Shown: positions 17,294 through 25,813 of the stretch, piece after piece | How the letters are laid out: each line of letters opens with the position of its first letter | How positions within the stretch are numbered: the first letter of the stretch is position 1 | Source of the DNA: Planctomycetota bacterium | Lineage (GTDB): Bacteria > Planctomycetota > UBA1135 > GCA-002686595 | Length of the DNA stretch: 64,000 nucleotides | Direction of reading: 5' to 3' | Assembly: GCA_029259635.1 (NCBI GenBank) | Contig: JAJDEU010000025.1 | Coordinates: 1 to 64,000 of the forward strand | The notes under the pieces: model-generated | Told to the model about the DNA's origin: nothing | The model's input: only the letters and a program-made list of their open reading frames with translations | Database searches by the model: none | Translations under genes and position numbers: made by a program

Positions 17294-18004
17294 TTAATCG
17301 AGGCTGTCGGCTTCGACGACGCTTGTCGTGGCGTCCGGGAAAGCTCCGCTCAATTCGTCGAGCATCTTTCCGAGACCCGCATCTTCCTTGAGATCGATAA
17401 TCAACGAAGCCTCGAATTCGTCTTTTTGCACGTCGATTCGACGCAAATCCGCTTCGACCGCGTGAGGTCCGACCGAGCTCATGAGAGCTGAGATCACGCT
17501 CTCGCGGCTGTGCGTTCCCAAGGATGCGCCGACGTGAAGCAGGGTTCGCGCACCCTGTGACTTGTCTTTGCCGCGACCAATCGTGGACATGAACAAGAGG
17601 ATGCCGATCATCATGATGGCCGTCGGCCACCTCTGGTCGGCGCCCATTCCCACTCCCAGCGCTACCGCGAGGAACAGATAGGCCAGTTCTTCGGGCTCCT
17701 TGATCGGCGTCCGAAAACGAATGATCGAGAGTGCTCCCACGAGTCCGAGTGACAACGCGAGCGACGTCTTGACGACGGAGATCACGAGCATGGTCGTCGC
17801 CGCGATGAACACCAGAATCGGAGCGAACTTCCGCTTGTTCGAAAGCACGCGAGCAAAGCGCCGGTAGTGGATCGCCAGGAACTGCCCCAGAAGCAAGGAC
17901 AGCGCGAGGTTGAGAAGAGTCGGCCCAATCTCGAGATTCTTGAGGGCGGATGAATCGAAGAAGGAGGTCCAATCCTCAAAAAGCTGGGAAAGCGGCATTT
18001 CCAT
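17294..18004 (-). CDS. DUF4956 membrane protein, partner of the VTC polymerase
   Basis: The 236-residue protein has four likely membrane segments between residues 27 and 145, joined by the family signature LVGALSIIRFRTPIKEPEEL. A soluble alpha/beta domain of about 80 residues follows (HAVEADLRRIDVQKDEFEASLIIDL), ferredoxin-like in pattern. DUF4956 has no proven biochemical role; its link to VTC proteins suggests a membrane channel or anchor for polyphosphate, similar to the membrane parts of the yeast VTC complex. It is first in a two-gene minus-strand operon with the polymerase, and its promoter should lie in the divergent gap at 18005-18306. Confidence 0.85.
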   Translation of the reverse strand: MEMPLSQLFEDWTSFFDSSALKNLEIGPTLLNLALSLLLGQFLAIHYRRFARVLSNKRKFAPILVFIAATTMLVISVVKTSLALSLGLVGALSIIRFRTPIKEPEELAYLFLAVALGVGMGADQRWPTAIMMIGILLFMSTIGRGKDKSQGARTLLHVGASLGTHSRESVISALMSSVGPHAVEADLRRIDVQKDEFEASLIIDLKEDAGLGKMLDELSGAFPDATTSVVEADSLD

Positions 18005-18306
18005 AGGAGCTGATCAATAGAGACGAGATGGGGAGGGAACGGGCCGGTGAGTATAGCCCAGAGACTACGCAGGGTCTTCCCGTCGCGGCGCTCGGCCTCA
18101 GGTGAGTGCTTCTTAAGAGCGGCTTGCTCGATAGGAATGGCCTCGCCAAAAAGGAGGATTGAGCCGCACTCCGGAAGGAATAACTCTCGGGCCGATCCGC
18201 TTGTGATCCCTTGTCAAAAAGGCACTAAGTTCTGGAAGTCGACAGAACCCGCGCAGAACGTGAGCCCGGACTGGGGCGCTGCCTCCTTTTTTGTCAAACT
18301 GCCGCC
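18005..18306. promoter_or_regulatory. Divergent intergenic region between DUF4956 and kdsC
   Basis: These 302 bases hold no supported gene and must contain promoters for both the kdsC-lpt operon and the DUF4956-VTC pair. TTGTCA around 18212 could be a -35 element for kdsC, but I find no matching -10 at proper spacing. No strong palindrome is seen. Confidence 0.4.
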
Positions 18307-18831
18307 ATGGCCCTCGAAGCACAATTTGAGCTGACAAAGCTCCTCGTTTTGGACGTCGATGGCGTTCTGACCGACGGACGAGTTGTGTACGGAGCGGGCG
18401 ATGAACTCCAGTTTTTCGACGTTCAGGACGGGCAGGGCCTCACCTGGCTAAGGAAATCTGGTATCGCCGTTGCATGGATCACTGGGCGCGGCTGTGAAGC
18501 CACGCGGCGCCGAGCGGAAGAGCTGGGTGTTTCCGAGCTTCATATGCGCAGCGGACCGAAAGATGTCGTCCTCGCCGACCTCCAACAGCGGCTAAAAATC
18601 GCCCCCGAGGAAACCGTCGCTATGGGAGACGACCTGCCCGACCTCGCCATGGCGCGGCATGCAGAAGTCTTTGTGGCACCGGCCAACGCTCGCGAACAGG
18701 TCAAGGAGCGCGCGCGGTGGGTCACGTCGGCTTCCGGTGGTCGCGGCGCCGTTCGCGAGGTTTGCGAACGCATCTTGACCGCTCAAAATCTTCTCGACGA
18801 CCTGATTGAGAATTCGAAGCCCTCCTCATGA
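18307..18831 (+). CDS. kdsC: 3-deoxy-D-manno-octulosonate 8-phosphate phosphatase
   Basis: KdsC removes phosphate from Kdo 8-phosphate. The 174-residue protein is a cap-less HAD phosphatase: LLVLDVDGVLTDG gives the nucleophile aspartate, ITGRGCEATRRRAEEL the second motif, GPKDVVL the lysine, and VAMGDDLPDLAM the metal-binding aspartates. The conserved C-terminal GGRGAVREVCE segment that reaches the active site of the neighbouring subunit is present. Its stop overlaps the start of the next gene by 4 bp (ATGA), so Kdo synthesis and LPS export are coupled here. Confidence 0.92.
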   Translation: MALEAQFELTKLLVLDVDGVLTDGRVVYGAGDELQFFDVQDGQGLTWLRKSGIAVAWITGRGCEATRRRAEELGVSELHMRSGPKDVVLADLQQRLKIAPEETVAMGDDLPDLAMARHAEVFVAPANAREQVKERARWVTSASGGRGAVREVCERILTAQNLLDDLIENSKPSS

Positions 18832-21629
18832 AGAAGTTCATGCTCTTCATGCTCCTGTTCATCGCGGGCATCTCCGTCCTGCGGTGGATTCAAAACCCGA
18901 TCCCGGTGGACACGGTTGAAGCGAGCCACGATTCGAGGATTCAGGAACCGGTCGCCCCAGTAGCCTTGAAGGTTCGGTCGGAGACCGAAGCGAGCGCGGT
19001 CGCCGTGGTTCCCGACGAGTCAGAGTCCGGCGACATCGCGGTCAAGGTCTTCGGCGCGGCGGAATACACGAAACGAGTCCTAGAAGGTCCTAACCGCGGC
19101 CGCAAAATCTTTCGCCTCCAAGCCAAGGACAGTCGATCGCTAAGTGACGGTCGACTGGAGCTCATCGATCTTTGGGCGATCGCTTACGACGTTGAGACCG
19201 ACGAAGAGCTCTTGCGCGTGGAGGCGGAGTCCGGATTGGCGGACATTGTCAATCCGCTCGAACACGAGATTGTTTTAAGAGATGTCGAGCTGGTGTTGCT
19301 CCGCAACGCGCCGGTGGTCCCGCTGACCATGCGCACGGAAAACTTGCTCTTCGACCCGAACGACAACCTGCTCCGTACCGAGGATCGTGTTGAGATCCAA
19401 GGCCAGGGACTCACCGCTGCAGGAACGGGATTCGAATTCGCGATCGTGGACGGCATTTTGCGTTTCGAGCGCGAGGGGTTCGCCGAAGTGGAAATCGACT
19501 CCGGTCCCACTTCGACGCTGACTTCGGTCGGCGGTCTCGAGATTCGTCGGACAGAAGGTTCGGAGGGACCGATCACCCTCGATGCGGAAGAAGAGGCGAC
19601 GCTCTCGATCGAGGGGGAGACGCCCATCCTTCTGAAGTCCGACCACTTGCGAATCACCGGGCGCGAGAAGAACAAAGAGAGTGATCTGCTCGGGTTTGAG
19701 AGTGTCGTGGCCGAGGGAGCCGTCACGCTCTCCCTCGGCGGAAATCAATTCTCGGCGGACCGTGCGCAGGTGGAGCTGGTTGAAGATCAGGATAAGTTTC
19801 GCGCGGAGCTGACCGGTTCACCACACGGGCAATTCAGTTTTGTGGGTGGGCTGACGGCGGACAAAGGAATCGAAGACGCGACGAAGCCCTTCAATGTCGA
19901 GTTCAGCGGTCGTGGGCCTCTCGTCGTCAACCGATCGGAAGAGACGCAGTTCGAGCTAGCCGGACCCGCTCAGCTCAAGTGGTCCGACGCCATCCTGCAA
20001 GCCGAACAAAGAGTCAGCGGGACCTTCGGGCCGACCGTTGACGAAGCCGAATTCACGGCGTTCGGCTCCGTCGAGATTCGGCAGGAGACTCGATTGTTGA
20101 GCACGCCGGAGTTTCGCCTTCGCCACGAGCGCGGCTCCGATCGCGCTAGCCTCCTCACCGCATCCGCCAGCGGTCCGGCCCGCATGTCGGGCGAGGTTGA
20201 TAACGAACACAGCTTCGTGCTGACGACCGACAACCAAATCGACTTCGCTCTCGAGGGAGTGGAGTGGCGCGTCCCGCGCGCGAACGGCATCGCTCTCACT
20301 GTCGAGGGGCCGCGCGGCTTTGTCGCCAAGGCTCGAGAGGTCATCGGGTTCGCACCCGACCCGCTCACCCTCCGGGCAATCGGCGACGTCTCCGTCGTGA
20401 GCTCCTGGGGCAACGTCGAGGGCCACAGCCTCTCCCTGACCGGCCTCGATGCGATGACGATCGACGGTCTTCCCGATCAGCTGGCTCACTTCAAATCCGA
20501 TCGCGGTGAGTGGTTTGCTCTTCACGTGAGACGCCTGGGCAGTTCGATGATTGCGGTCGGTGTCGACCGGGCGATCTTCTCGGACGCCTACGGAACCTAC
20601 GAACTGGGTTGCGGCCGAATGGTCGTCGAGGAGGTCGACGAGCCCGGCTCCGGTGGAGGCACTCTTCGAGATAAGGGTTTTCGGTTCAGCGCGAGCGACT
20701 CCGTCAAGGGTCGCGCGATCTACCCGGGTGATAGTTTCGAGATTGAGAGCGGACGGTTGCGCGGCGAGTGGATTGAGCACATGCGCGACACCCAGCTCCT
20801 CTACTCCGAATCCGTACTCGTCGCACAGGAAGACGTGCACAGCAAGTTCTCTCGCGCCTCCAAGCAGTTCGATCTTCGCTCGGACCTGTTAACTGCGACG
20901 CGCACCAACCGCGGGTCCGAAGTGCTCACTTCGGACGCTCTGGTCGCCGAGGGGAACGTGATCGTCGAAACCGTGAGCGACGCGCGGTTCCACGGAACTG
21001 GCGATCGCTTGGAGATCGACAAATTCGGGCGAGGCGAGCTAATCGCAACCCAAGGCAATCGCATCACGGCGAGTGGCGAGCTGGCGGGCGGCAAGTTCCC
21101 CTTCGCCATGACCTCAGATCGCCTGATCTTTTCCGACACCTTCCTCGACGCTTCCTATCCGGAGATCGAGTTCCTTACGACAGAGCAATCGCCTCAACAT
21201 CCCGAGGGCATCAACACTCGGGCTTCGGCGAAGCGGTTGATCGCGCGCGGAGAGGAAAATTCACCGTCCGGTGAGGTTTCCCTGACCGGCGACGTCCGGA
21301 TGGACGGAGTGGTCGAAAACGGAAACGCTTTTGTTTTGCTCGCCGATGAAGCCCAAATCGGCATACGCTTCGCTGGCGGTGGAGGCCTCCTCGCATCCGT
21401 CTCCGCGTCGGGTCAAGTGGAGTTCGACCTCGAAAACGTGATGCACGCAGAAGGCGACGAATTCCTCGGGAAGAGCGCGCAAAAACGCTTCCGCGTCGCC
21501 GGCAGCCCCGCGAGGGTCTTCTACGGTGAGACCAATATCGAGACGGCTTGGATGGAATACGACCACCTGATCCACGCCATCAGCACCGCTCGGGGCGCTC
21601 TGTTCCTGCCCACTACAAACGACCAATAG
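18828..21629 (+). CDS. Very long LptC/LptA-type lipopolysaccharide transport protein
   Basis: An N-terminal membrane anchor (MLFMLLFIAGISVLRWI) is followed by an extended periplasmic protein of about 900 residues made of beta-strand repeats. Residues 65-210 read like LptC (RKIFRLQAKDSRSLSDGRLELIDLWAIAYD..., then LLFDPNDNLLRTEDRVEI). Later parts contain repeated OstA/LptA-like units (for example the segment SDALVAEGNVIVETVSDARFHGTGDRLEI). LptC is normally about 190 residues and LptA about 180, so this single chain could form a jelly-roll bridge across the periplasm by itself. It lies between kdsC and the LptD-like gene with overlaps on both sides. The domain count needs a profile search. Confidence 0.75.
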   Translation: MKKFMLFMLLFIAGISVLRWIQNPIPVDTVEASHDSRIQEPVAPVALKVRSETEASAVAVVPDESESGDIAVKVFGAAEYTKRVLEGPNRGRKIFRLQAKDSRSLSDGRLELIDLWAIAYDVETDEELLRVEAESGLADIVNPLEHEIVLRDVELVLLRNAPVVPLTMRTENLLFDPNDNLLRTEDRVEIQGQGLTAAGTGFEFAIVDGILRFEREGFAEVEIDSGPTSTLTSVGGLEIRRTEGSEGPITLDAEEEATLSIEGETPILLKSDHLRITGREKNKESDLLGFESVVAEGAVTLSLGGNQFSADRAQVELVEDQDKFRAELTGSPHGQFSFVGGLTADKGIEDATKPFNVEFSGRGPLVVNRSEETQFELAGPAQLKWSDAILQAEQRVSGTFGPTVDEAEFTAFGSVEIRQETRLLSTPEFRLRHERGSDRASLLTASASGPARMSGEVDNEHSFVLTTDNQIDFALEGVEWRVPRANGIALTVEGPRGFVAKAREVIGFAPDPLTLRAIGDVSVVSSWGNVEGHSLSLTGLDAMTIDGLPDQLAHFKSDRGEWFALHVRRLGSSMIAVGVDRAIFSDAYGTYELGCGRMVVEEVDEPGSGGGTLRDKGFRFSASDSVKGRAIYPGDSFEIESGRLRGEWIEHMRDTQLLYSESVLVAQEDVHSKFSRASKQFDLRSDLLTATRTNRGSEVLTSDALVAEGNVIVETVSDARFHGTGDRLEIDKFGRGELIATQGNRITASGELAGGKFPFAMTSDRLIFSDTFLDASYPEIEFLTTEQSPQHPEGINTRASAKRLIARGEENSPSGEVSLTGDVRMDGVVENGNAFVLLADEAQIGIRFAGGGGLLASVSASGQVEFDLENVMHAEGDEFLGKSAQKRFRVAGSPARVFYGETNIETAWMEYDHLIHAISTARGALFLPTTNDQ

Positions 21630-23989
21630 TGATTAGCGGAATACTTCTCACCACCCTGCTGCTCGCGCCGCAAGGGGACGCGCAAGAGGCTTCGCGCTGG
21701 ATTATGTCCGGCAGGGTCGACAATGCCGTCGTCGACGGCGACACGCTGATTCAGTTCGTTGAAAACCCCGTCTTCACGAGTGGCAATCGAGAGCTGAGAG
21801 CCACCTGGATGGTGATCTTCTTGGACCGACAAGAGCTCGCGAATCGGGCTCTCTCCAACAACAAGGGTGGCGACGAAATTGATAGCGCGCTGCTCGAACG
21901 CGAGCTCGATTCGCTGGAAGCGGAAGACTTCGAGGGCGCACCGTCGCTGTTCAATCGGTTCCGAGCTTCGCGCTTCACCGACCTCGCCAAGGAGATCTAC
22001 CTCGAGGGCCCGATCGAGTACCTCGAGGACGGCGTCCACGTCGGGCAAGCTGGCGCCATCTACCTCGACATGGTCGAAGGTCGCGGCTGGATCGCCGAAG
22101 CGGCCATCAGCGTCGAGCGCACGATCCGCGGACGAGTGACGCGTCTGCGCGTGCTCGCGGATTGGCTGCGACACAGCGCTGACGGTTCCATTCGAGCGGA
22201 GGATGCCGTCGTCACCTCCTGCAGCTTTGACGATCCTCACTTTCATTTGCGAACGAACGATCTGCGGATTACGCCCTCCGACGATGACGAGTCGGACCTG
22301 TTCGACGTCACTCTTCGCCACAACGCGATTCAGCTCTCCGAGTCGGTCTCGATCCCGCTTCCCAAGCTCTCCTATCCCGCCGGTTCCGACTTTACGCCCA
22401 AGTACGAGGGCTTCCGACTCGGCAACAGCGCGCGCTTCGGCAACTTTGCGGAGGCGCAGGTCAATGGCGACATGGGCGCGCTGGGCAAGCGTTTGACGGG
22501 CGCGCTCGGCGAGAAGCCGCTCTGGCCGAAGGGCAAGACGCGCTTGAAGCTCAGGTGGTTGGGTGCGCGGGGTGTGTTGCTCGACACCTCCGTCAAGTTC
22601 AAGGAAGAGGGCAGCTACTCCTGGGAAATGGAGCTGGGCGGACTTCCCGATCGCGGTCGTGATCGCGGTGTGGTTCGAGTCGATGAATCCGAGCGCAAAA
22701 CGCTTCGCCTGTGGTATCGATCCCGCGGCCGCTTCTTGCGCAGCCCAACGGAATGGGTCGACCTGTCATTCAGCAGTCAATCCGACCCCGGCGTCCAATC
22801 CGAGTTCTGGGAGAAGGACTTTCTCAAGTACGAGCATCGCGACAATTACCTTCACTATCGGAAGGCCGCCGATGAGTACTACTTCGACGCCACGGTCTTG
22901 GGGCGCATCGACTCCTATCGAACCGAGGTCAACGAGGCGCCCAAGCTCGGCTTCAGCCGCATCAACTCCGAGATCGCGCGCATCGGTTCCCAATCAATCC
23001 AGTACTCCACACGCACGACGGCCGCCAACTTGCGCCGCGTACAAGGCCGAGAGAACTTCGTGGTTCCCGCCGTTCAGGACGGAATCGAGCCCGCATTTGC
23101 CGACGGCTTTGGAGAGCGTCAGGTCAAACGCCTCGACTCCATGCATCGGGTCGAGATGCCCTTCGCGTTGCCGTTCCTCGGCGCTCGAGCCGTTCCATTC
23201 GCCGAAGTCCGAGCCACCATGTGGGATCGCGGCGTCAACGGCGGCGAGTCCCCCACTCGAGTCGGCTCCTTCGGCGGCCTGCGCATCGCGAGCAGTTTTT
23301 GGAAGCGCCGTGAAGGCGGCGGAGTCCACGTACTGACTCCATCGGTGGAAGCAAAAGCCGCGGTCGACGTGCGCCAGACCGACGGAACTCCGGTTCGCTT
23401 CGACACCGTCGAAGACAACATTCAAGCGAACACTTACGAGTTCGGTCTGCGTTCGCGCTGGCTCGAGGGCGACGCCATCGATGAGTTCGATGTCGAACTG
23501 AAGAGTACGTATCAGAGCTCGGTGCCCGGCATCAACGATCGCTGGCTTCCGCTCGAGATCTACGCAGGCCTCTTCTCCGACCTCTGGGGAATTCCCTACG
23601 GCTTTCTTCACGACGCCCGCTACGACTTTCACAATGACCGCACGGTCTACTCGAGCACCGCGCTCGGCTTCGATTTTTCGGACAACTGGGGCATGGAGTT
23701 CGGGCACCAACGCGGCCGAAACGCCGCAAACGTCGCCGTCTTCGAGAGTGCCAGCGTCGCCAGCCGCTATCACTGGACTCCGAAGTGGGAGTTCGATGCG
23801 AAGGTCTCCTTCTCGATCCTCGACAACGGCGAGGACCGCACCGAATTCATCATTCGCCGTATCGGACACGACTTCGTCTTCGAGCTCGAGTTTGAGGACC
23901 GAACCGGTGAGGGCGGCTCTTCCGTCGGTATCGGCTTCCGCCCGCTGTTCAACTGGAACCCGTCCCATATCGGCGTTCTTCGCCGCTAA
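21629..23989 (+). CDS. LptD-like outer-membrane LPS assembly protein
   Basis: The GTG at 21629 shares a base with the stop of the preceding gene (TAGTG) and opens with a signal peptide (ISGILLTTLLLAPQGDAQ). An N-terminal jelly-roll region includes IRAEDAVVTSCSFDDPHFHLRTNDLRI, the LptD segment in which a cysteine precedes a P-x-W-like motif. It is followed by LRHNAIQLSESVSIPLPKLSYP, similar to the LptD link to the barrel. The remaining 500 residues alternate aromatic and polar residues as in a beta barrel. Length is 786 residues, as for LptD. The sequence is divergent, and the double disulfide pattern of E. coli LptD is not seen. Context with kdsC and LptC/A supports the call. Confidence 0.75.
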   Translation: MISGILLTTLLLAPQGDAQEASRWIMSGRVDNAVVDGDTLIQFVENPVFTSGNRELRATWMVIFLDRQELANRALSNNKGGDEIDSALLERELDSLEAEDFEGAPSLFNRFRASRFTDLAKEIYLEGPIEYLEDGVHVGQAGAIYLDMVEGRGWIAEAAISVERTIRGRVTRLRVLADWLRHSADGSIRAEDAVVTSCSFDDPHFHLRTNDLRITPSDDDESDLFDVTLRHNAIQLSESVSIPLPKLSYPAGSDFTPKYEGFRLGNSARFGNFAEAQVNGDMGALGKRLTGALGEKPLWPKGKTRLKLRWLGARGVLLDTSVKFKEEGSYSWEMELGGLPDRGRDRGVVRVDESERKTLRLWYRSRGRFLRSPTEWVDLSFSSQSDPGVQSEFWEKDFLKYEHRDNYLHYRKAADEYYFDATVLGRIDSYRTEVNEAPKLGFSRINSEIARIGSQSIQYSTRTTAANLRRVQGRENFVVPAVQDGIEPAFADGFGERQVKRLDSMHRVEMPFALPFLGARAVPFAEVRATMWDRGVNGGESPTRVGSFGGLRIASSFWKRREGGGVHVLTPSVEAKAAVDVRQTDGTPVRFDTVEDNIQANTYEFGLRSRWLEGDAIDEFDVELKSTYQSSVPGINDRWLPLEIYAGLFSDLWGIPYGFLHDARYDFHNDRTVYSSTALGFDFSDNWGMEFGHQRGRNAANVAVFESASVASRYHWTPKWEFDAKVSFSILDNGEDRTEFIIRRIGHDFVFELEFEDRTGEGGSSVGIGFRPLFNWNPSHIGVLRR

Positions 23990-24015
23990 TTGCGTGAGCG
24001 CGCTACACTAGTCCG

Positions 24016-24330
24016 ATGCTGGCTCTCATTGGAAATCTCGGTCCTCTCGAGACGGCCCTCATCGCGCTCATCGTGATTTTGGTATTTGGCGGCCGACTGC
24101 CCGAAGTGGCTCGCCAGGCCATGCGGATGATGGCGCGCGTTCGGGGCGCTCTGGATGAGATTAAGGGTGAGGTCGACTTGGACGGAGAGCTCCGTCAAAT
24201 CAACGCGGATATTCGGCGAGAGAGCGCTCGCAAAATGCCTCCGCCGGTCACGATTGACCAAGCCAAGGGTGCAGAACCGGACGTGAAGCGCTCGCCGGAA
24301 ACCGACGAACGCACCGAAGTCGATCAGTAG
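24016..24330 (+). CDS. Twin-arginine translocase TatA/TatB-type subunit
   Basis: This 104-residue protein has the TatA/B layout: a short N-terminal membrane helix (ETALIALIVILVFG), the hinge FGGRLPEVARQ, an amphipathic helix, and a charged, disordered C-terminus. TatA and TatB are hard to tell apart by sequence; the longer charged tail leans slightly to TatB. It forms part of the channel that exports folded proteins. It starts 26 bp after the LptD-like gene and may be in that operon. A likely Tat substrate (twin-arginine signal) is encoded at 59522-60634. No tatC is in the window. Confidence 0.85.
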   Translation: MLALIGNLGPLETALIALIVILVFGGRLPEVARQAMRMMARVRGALDEIKGEVDLDGELRQINADIRRESARKMPPPVTIDQAKGAEPDVKRSPETDERTEVDQ

Positions 24331-24481
24331 AGCGGTCGAGAAGCCGCGAGCCTCAGGGCCAGAGCGAAATTCGCTGTGAACGGAATGCGAGTCCGCACCC
24401 CGGCTTGCCCGATTCTCCCGCTCGATGGCCATTCTGCCGCTGGAGCTTTCGAGTCGCTTTGTGTCAGACTCCGGGGGAGAG

Positions 24482-25813
24482 ATGAGTCGAAAGCGCGCAA
24501 TTGTCCTGGTTGATTTACGCCCCTGTTCGCGCTTAGAGCTTGAGCGGCTTGAGCATCGAATCGGCGAACAGAGCGTGTTGTCGAGCGTCTTGGCGGAGAT
24601 TATGGCCTCGCCCGAAGTGGGAGAGGTCGCTCTTGTCTCCGACGGCGCTCCAGAGCACCGGTCGCTTCTGGAGCTCGCGAAACGAAGCGGCGTCGATGGT
24701 CACCCCACCTTCGGTCAGACGGGCGCTGAGCCTGTCGAGATCGCGCACCTTGTCCGTTTGGCCGCTGCCGACGTCGGGGTTTTGGTGGCGGCGAATTCGC
24801 CACAGTTCGATGCAGCCGAAGTCGCTCGCTTGATTCGCGACAAACGAAACTCCGAGAAGCCCTTCGCCCTTTTCATCGCCGACGCCGGCGGCGAGATTGG
24901 CTTTGGCCACCTGATGCGGTGCCGCGAGCTCGCCCTTCAATTGACCGAGCGCACCGGTCGCGAAGCCGTCTTCTTAGTCGACCACCTCGAAGCCGCCCTG
25001 CGAATCGAAGAGCGCGGACTCCGTGCTGAATGGGGAGCCTTCGAGCGACAGCCGCGGGAGGCACCGGACCATCGCCCAGCTGTCGATGCGGTCGAGCTCG
25101 CGCGATTCGCGGAGTACGTCGTCCTCGACCTTTTCGGCAAGCGCGAACTGTCCGCGGGCTGGCGACGGCGCCTCAACCGAAACACGCTCGTCTTGGATCG
25201 CGCGGAACCCTGGTGCGGCGAAGCCGATCTCATCGTGATTCCAGGGGTGACCTTCCCCGAAGAGTGGACCCTCCCCATGGCGTTCGGTGACGCGAAGACG
25301 CCACTCTTGGGCGGTTCCGAGTTCGTCATTCTACGTCGCGAGATCGCCGAACTGGTCGGTCATGAGTTTGAGCGAGAGTACGACATCCTGGCCTACCTCT
25401 ACGCCGATTCCGAGCGAGACGCACTTCGTAACTTCGCCCTGAAACACTCTCTAAACGTCCGAATTCTGGCAGAAGCGACAGATGACTTCGCCGAGCTGCT
25501 CGCGCGCAGCCGCCTTTTTATCAGCGGCTTTGGGATCACCTTCTACGAGGCCCTCGCCCTCGGAACACGACCTGTCGTTTGGCCGCTCTCCGATCAGCAC
25601 GAGCGAGATGCACTGCGCTTTTTCGACGCCGTCGGTCTCGCCCCGATCCTGATTCACGGCCCCGAAGATCTCGATCCATTGCTCGAAGCCCTGCATAACG
25701 CGGAACCCGCGCCGGACCCCATCACCGACGGAACTTTCCATATCGTCGAGCACATGGAGCGGGCCCTTTCACTCTCGCTTTCCGAACACTCCACCGAAGA
25801 GGTCGCTTCATGA
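24482..25813 (+). CDS. Fusion of a SpsF-like cytidylyltransferase domain and a PseG-like hydrolase
   Basis: From the ATG at 24482 (preceded by GGGGGAGAG) the protein has 443 residues. Residues 1-125 resemble the SpsF/CMP-sugar synthase fold (AIVLVDLRPCSRLELERL, SVLAEIMASPEVGEVALVSD), but the usual lysine-rich R-x-x-S-x-R-L-P-G-K loop is degraded, so nucleotidyl transfer is doubtful. From about 130 on, ADAGGEIGFGHLMRCRELALQL is the PseG/GT-B glycine-rich loop and FISGFGITFYEALALGTRPVVWPL the C-terminal nucleotide site. PseG cleaves UDP from a sugar in pseudaminic acid synthesis. It opens an eight-gene operon of overlapping genes; the other genes point to heptose-like sugars, so the true substrate may differ. 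Confidence 0.65.
   Translation: MSRKRAIVLVDLRPCSRLELERLEHRIGEQSVLSSVLAEIMASPEVGEVALVSDGAPEHRSLLELAKRSGVDGHPTFGQTGAEPVEIAHLVRLAAADVGVLVAANSPQFDAAEVARLIRDKRNSEKPFALFIADAGGEIGFGHLMRCRELALQLTERTGREAVFLVDHLEAALRIEERGLRAEWGAFERQPREAPDHRPAVDAVELARFAEYVVLDLFGKRELSAGWRRRLNRNTLVLDRAEPWCGEADLIVIPGVTFPEEWTLPMAFGDAKTPLLGGSEFVILRREIAELVGHEFEREYDILAYLYADSERDALRNFALKHSLNVRILAEATDDFAELLARSRLFISGFGITFYEALALGTRPVVWPLSDQHERDALRFFDAVGLAPILIHGPEDLDPLLEALHNAEPAPDPITDGTFHIVEHMERALSLSLSEHSTEEVAS

Noticed and set aside
19956-20840. Long minus-strand frame inside the LptC/A gene
   Set aside because: It is a shadow of the real gene, with no motif or start signal of its own.
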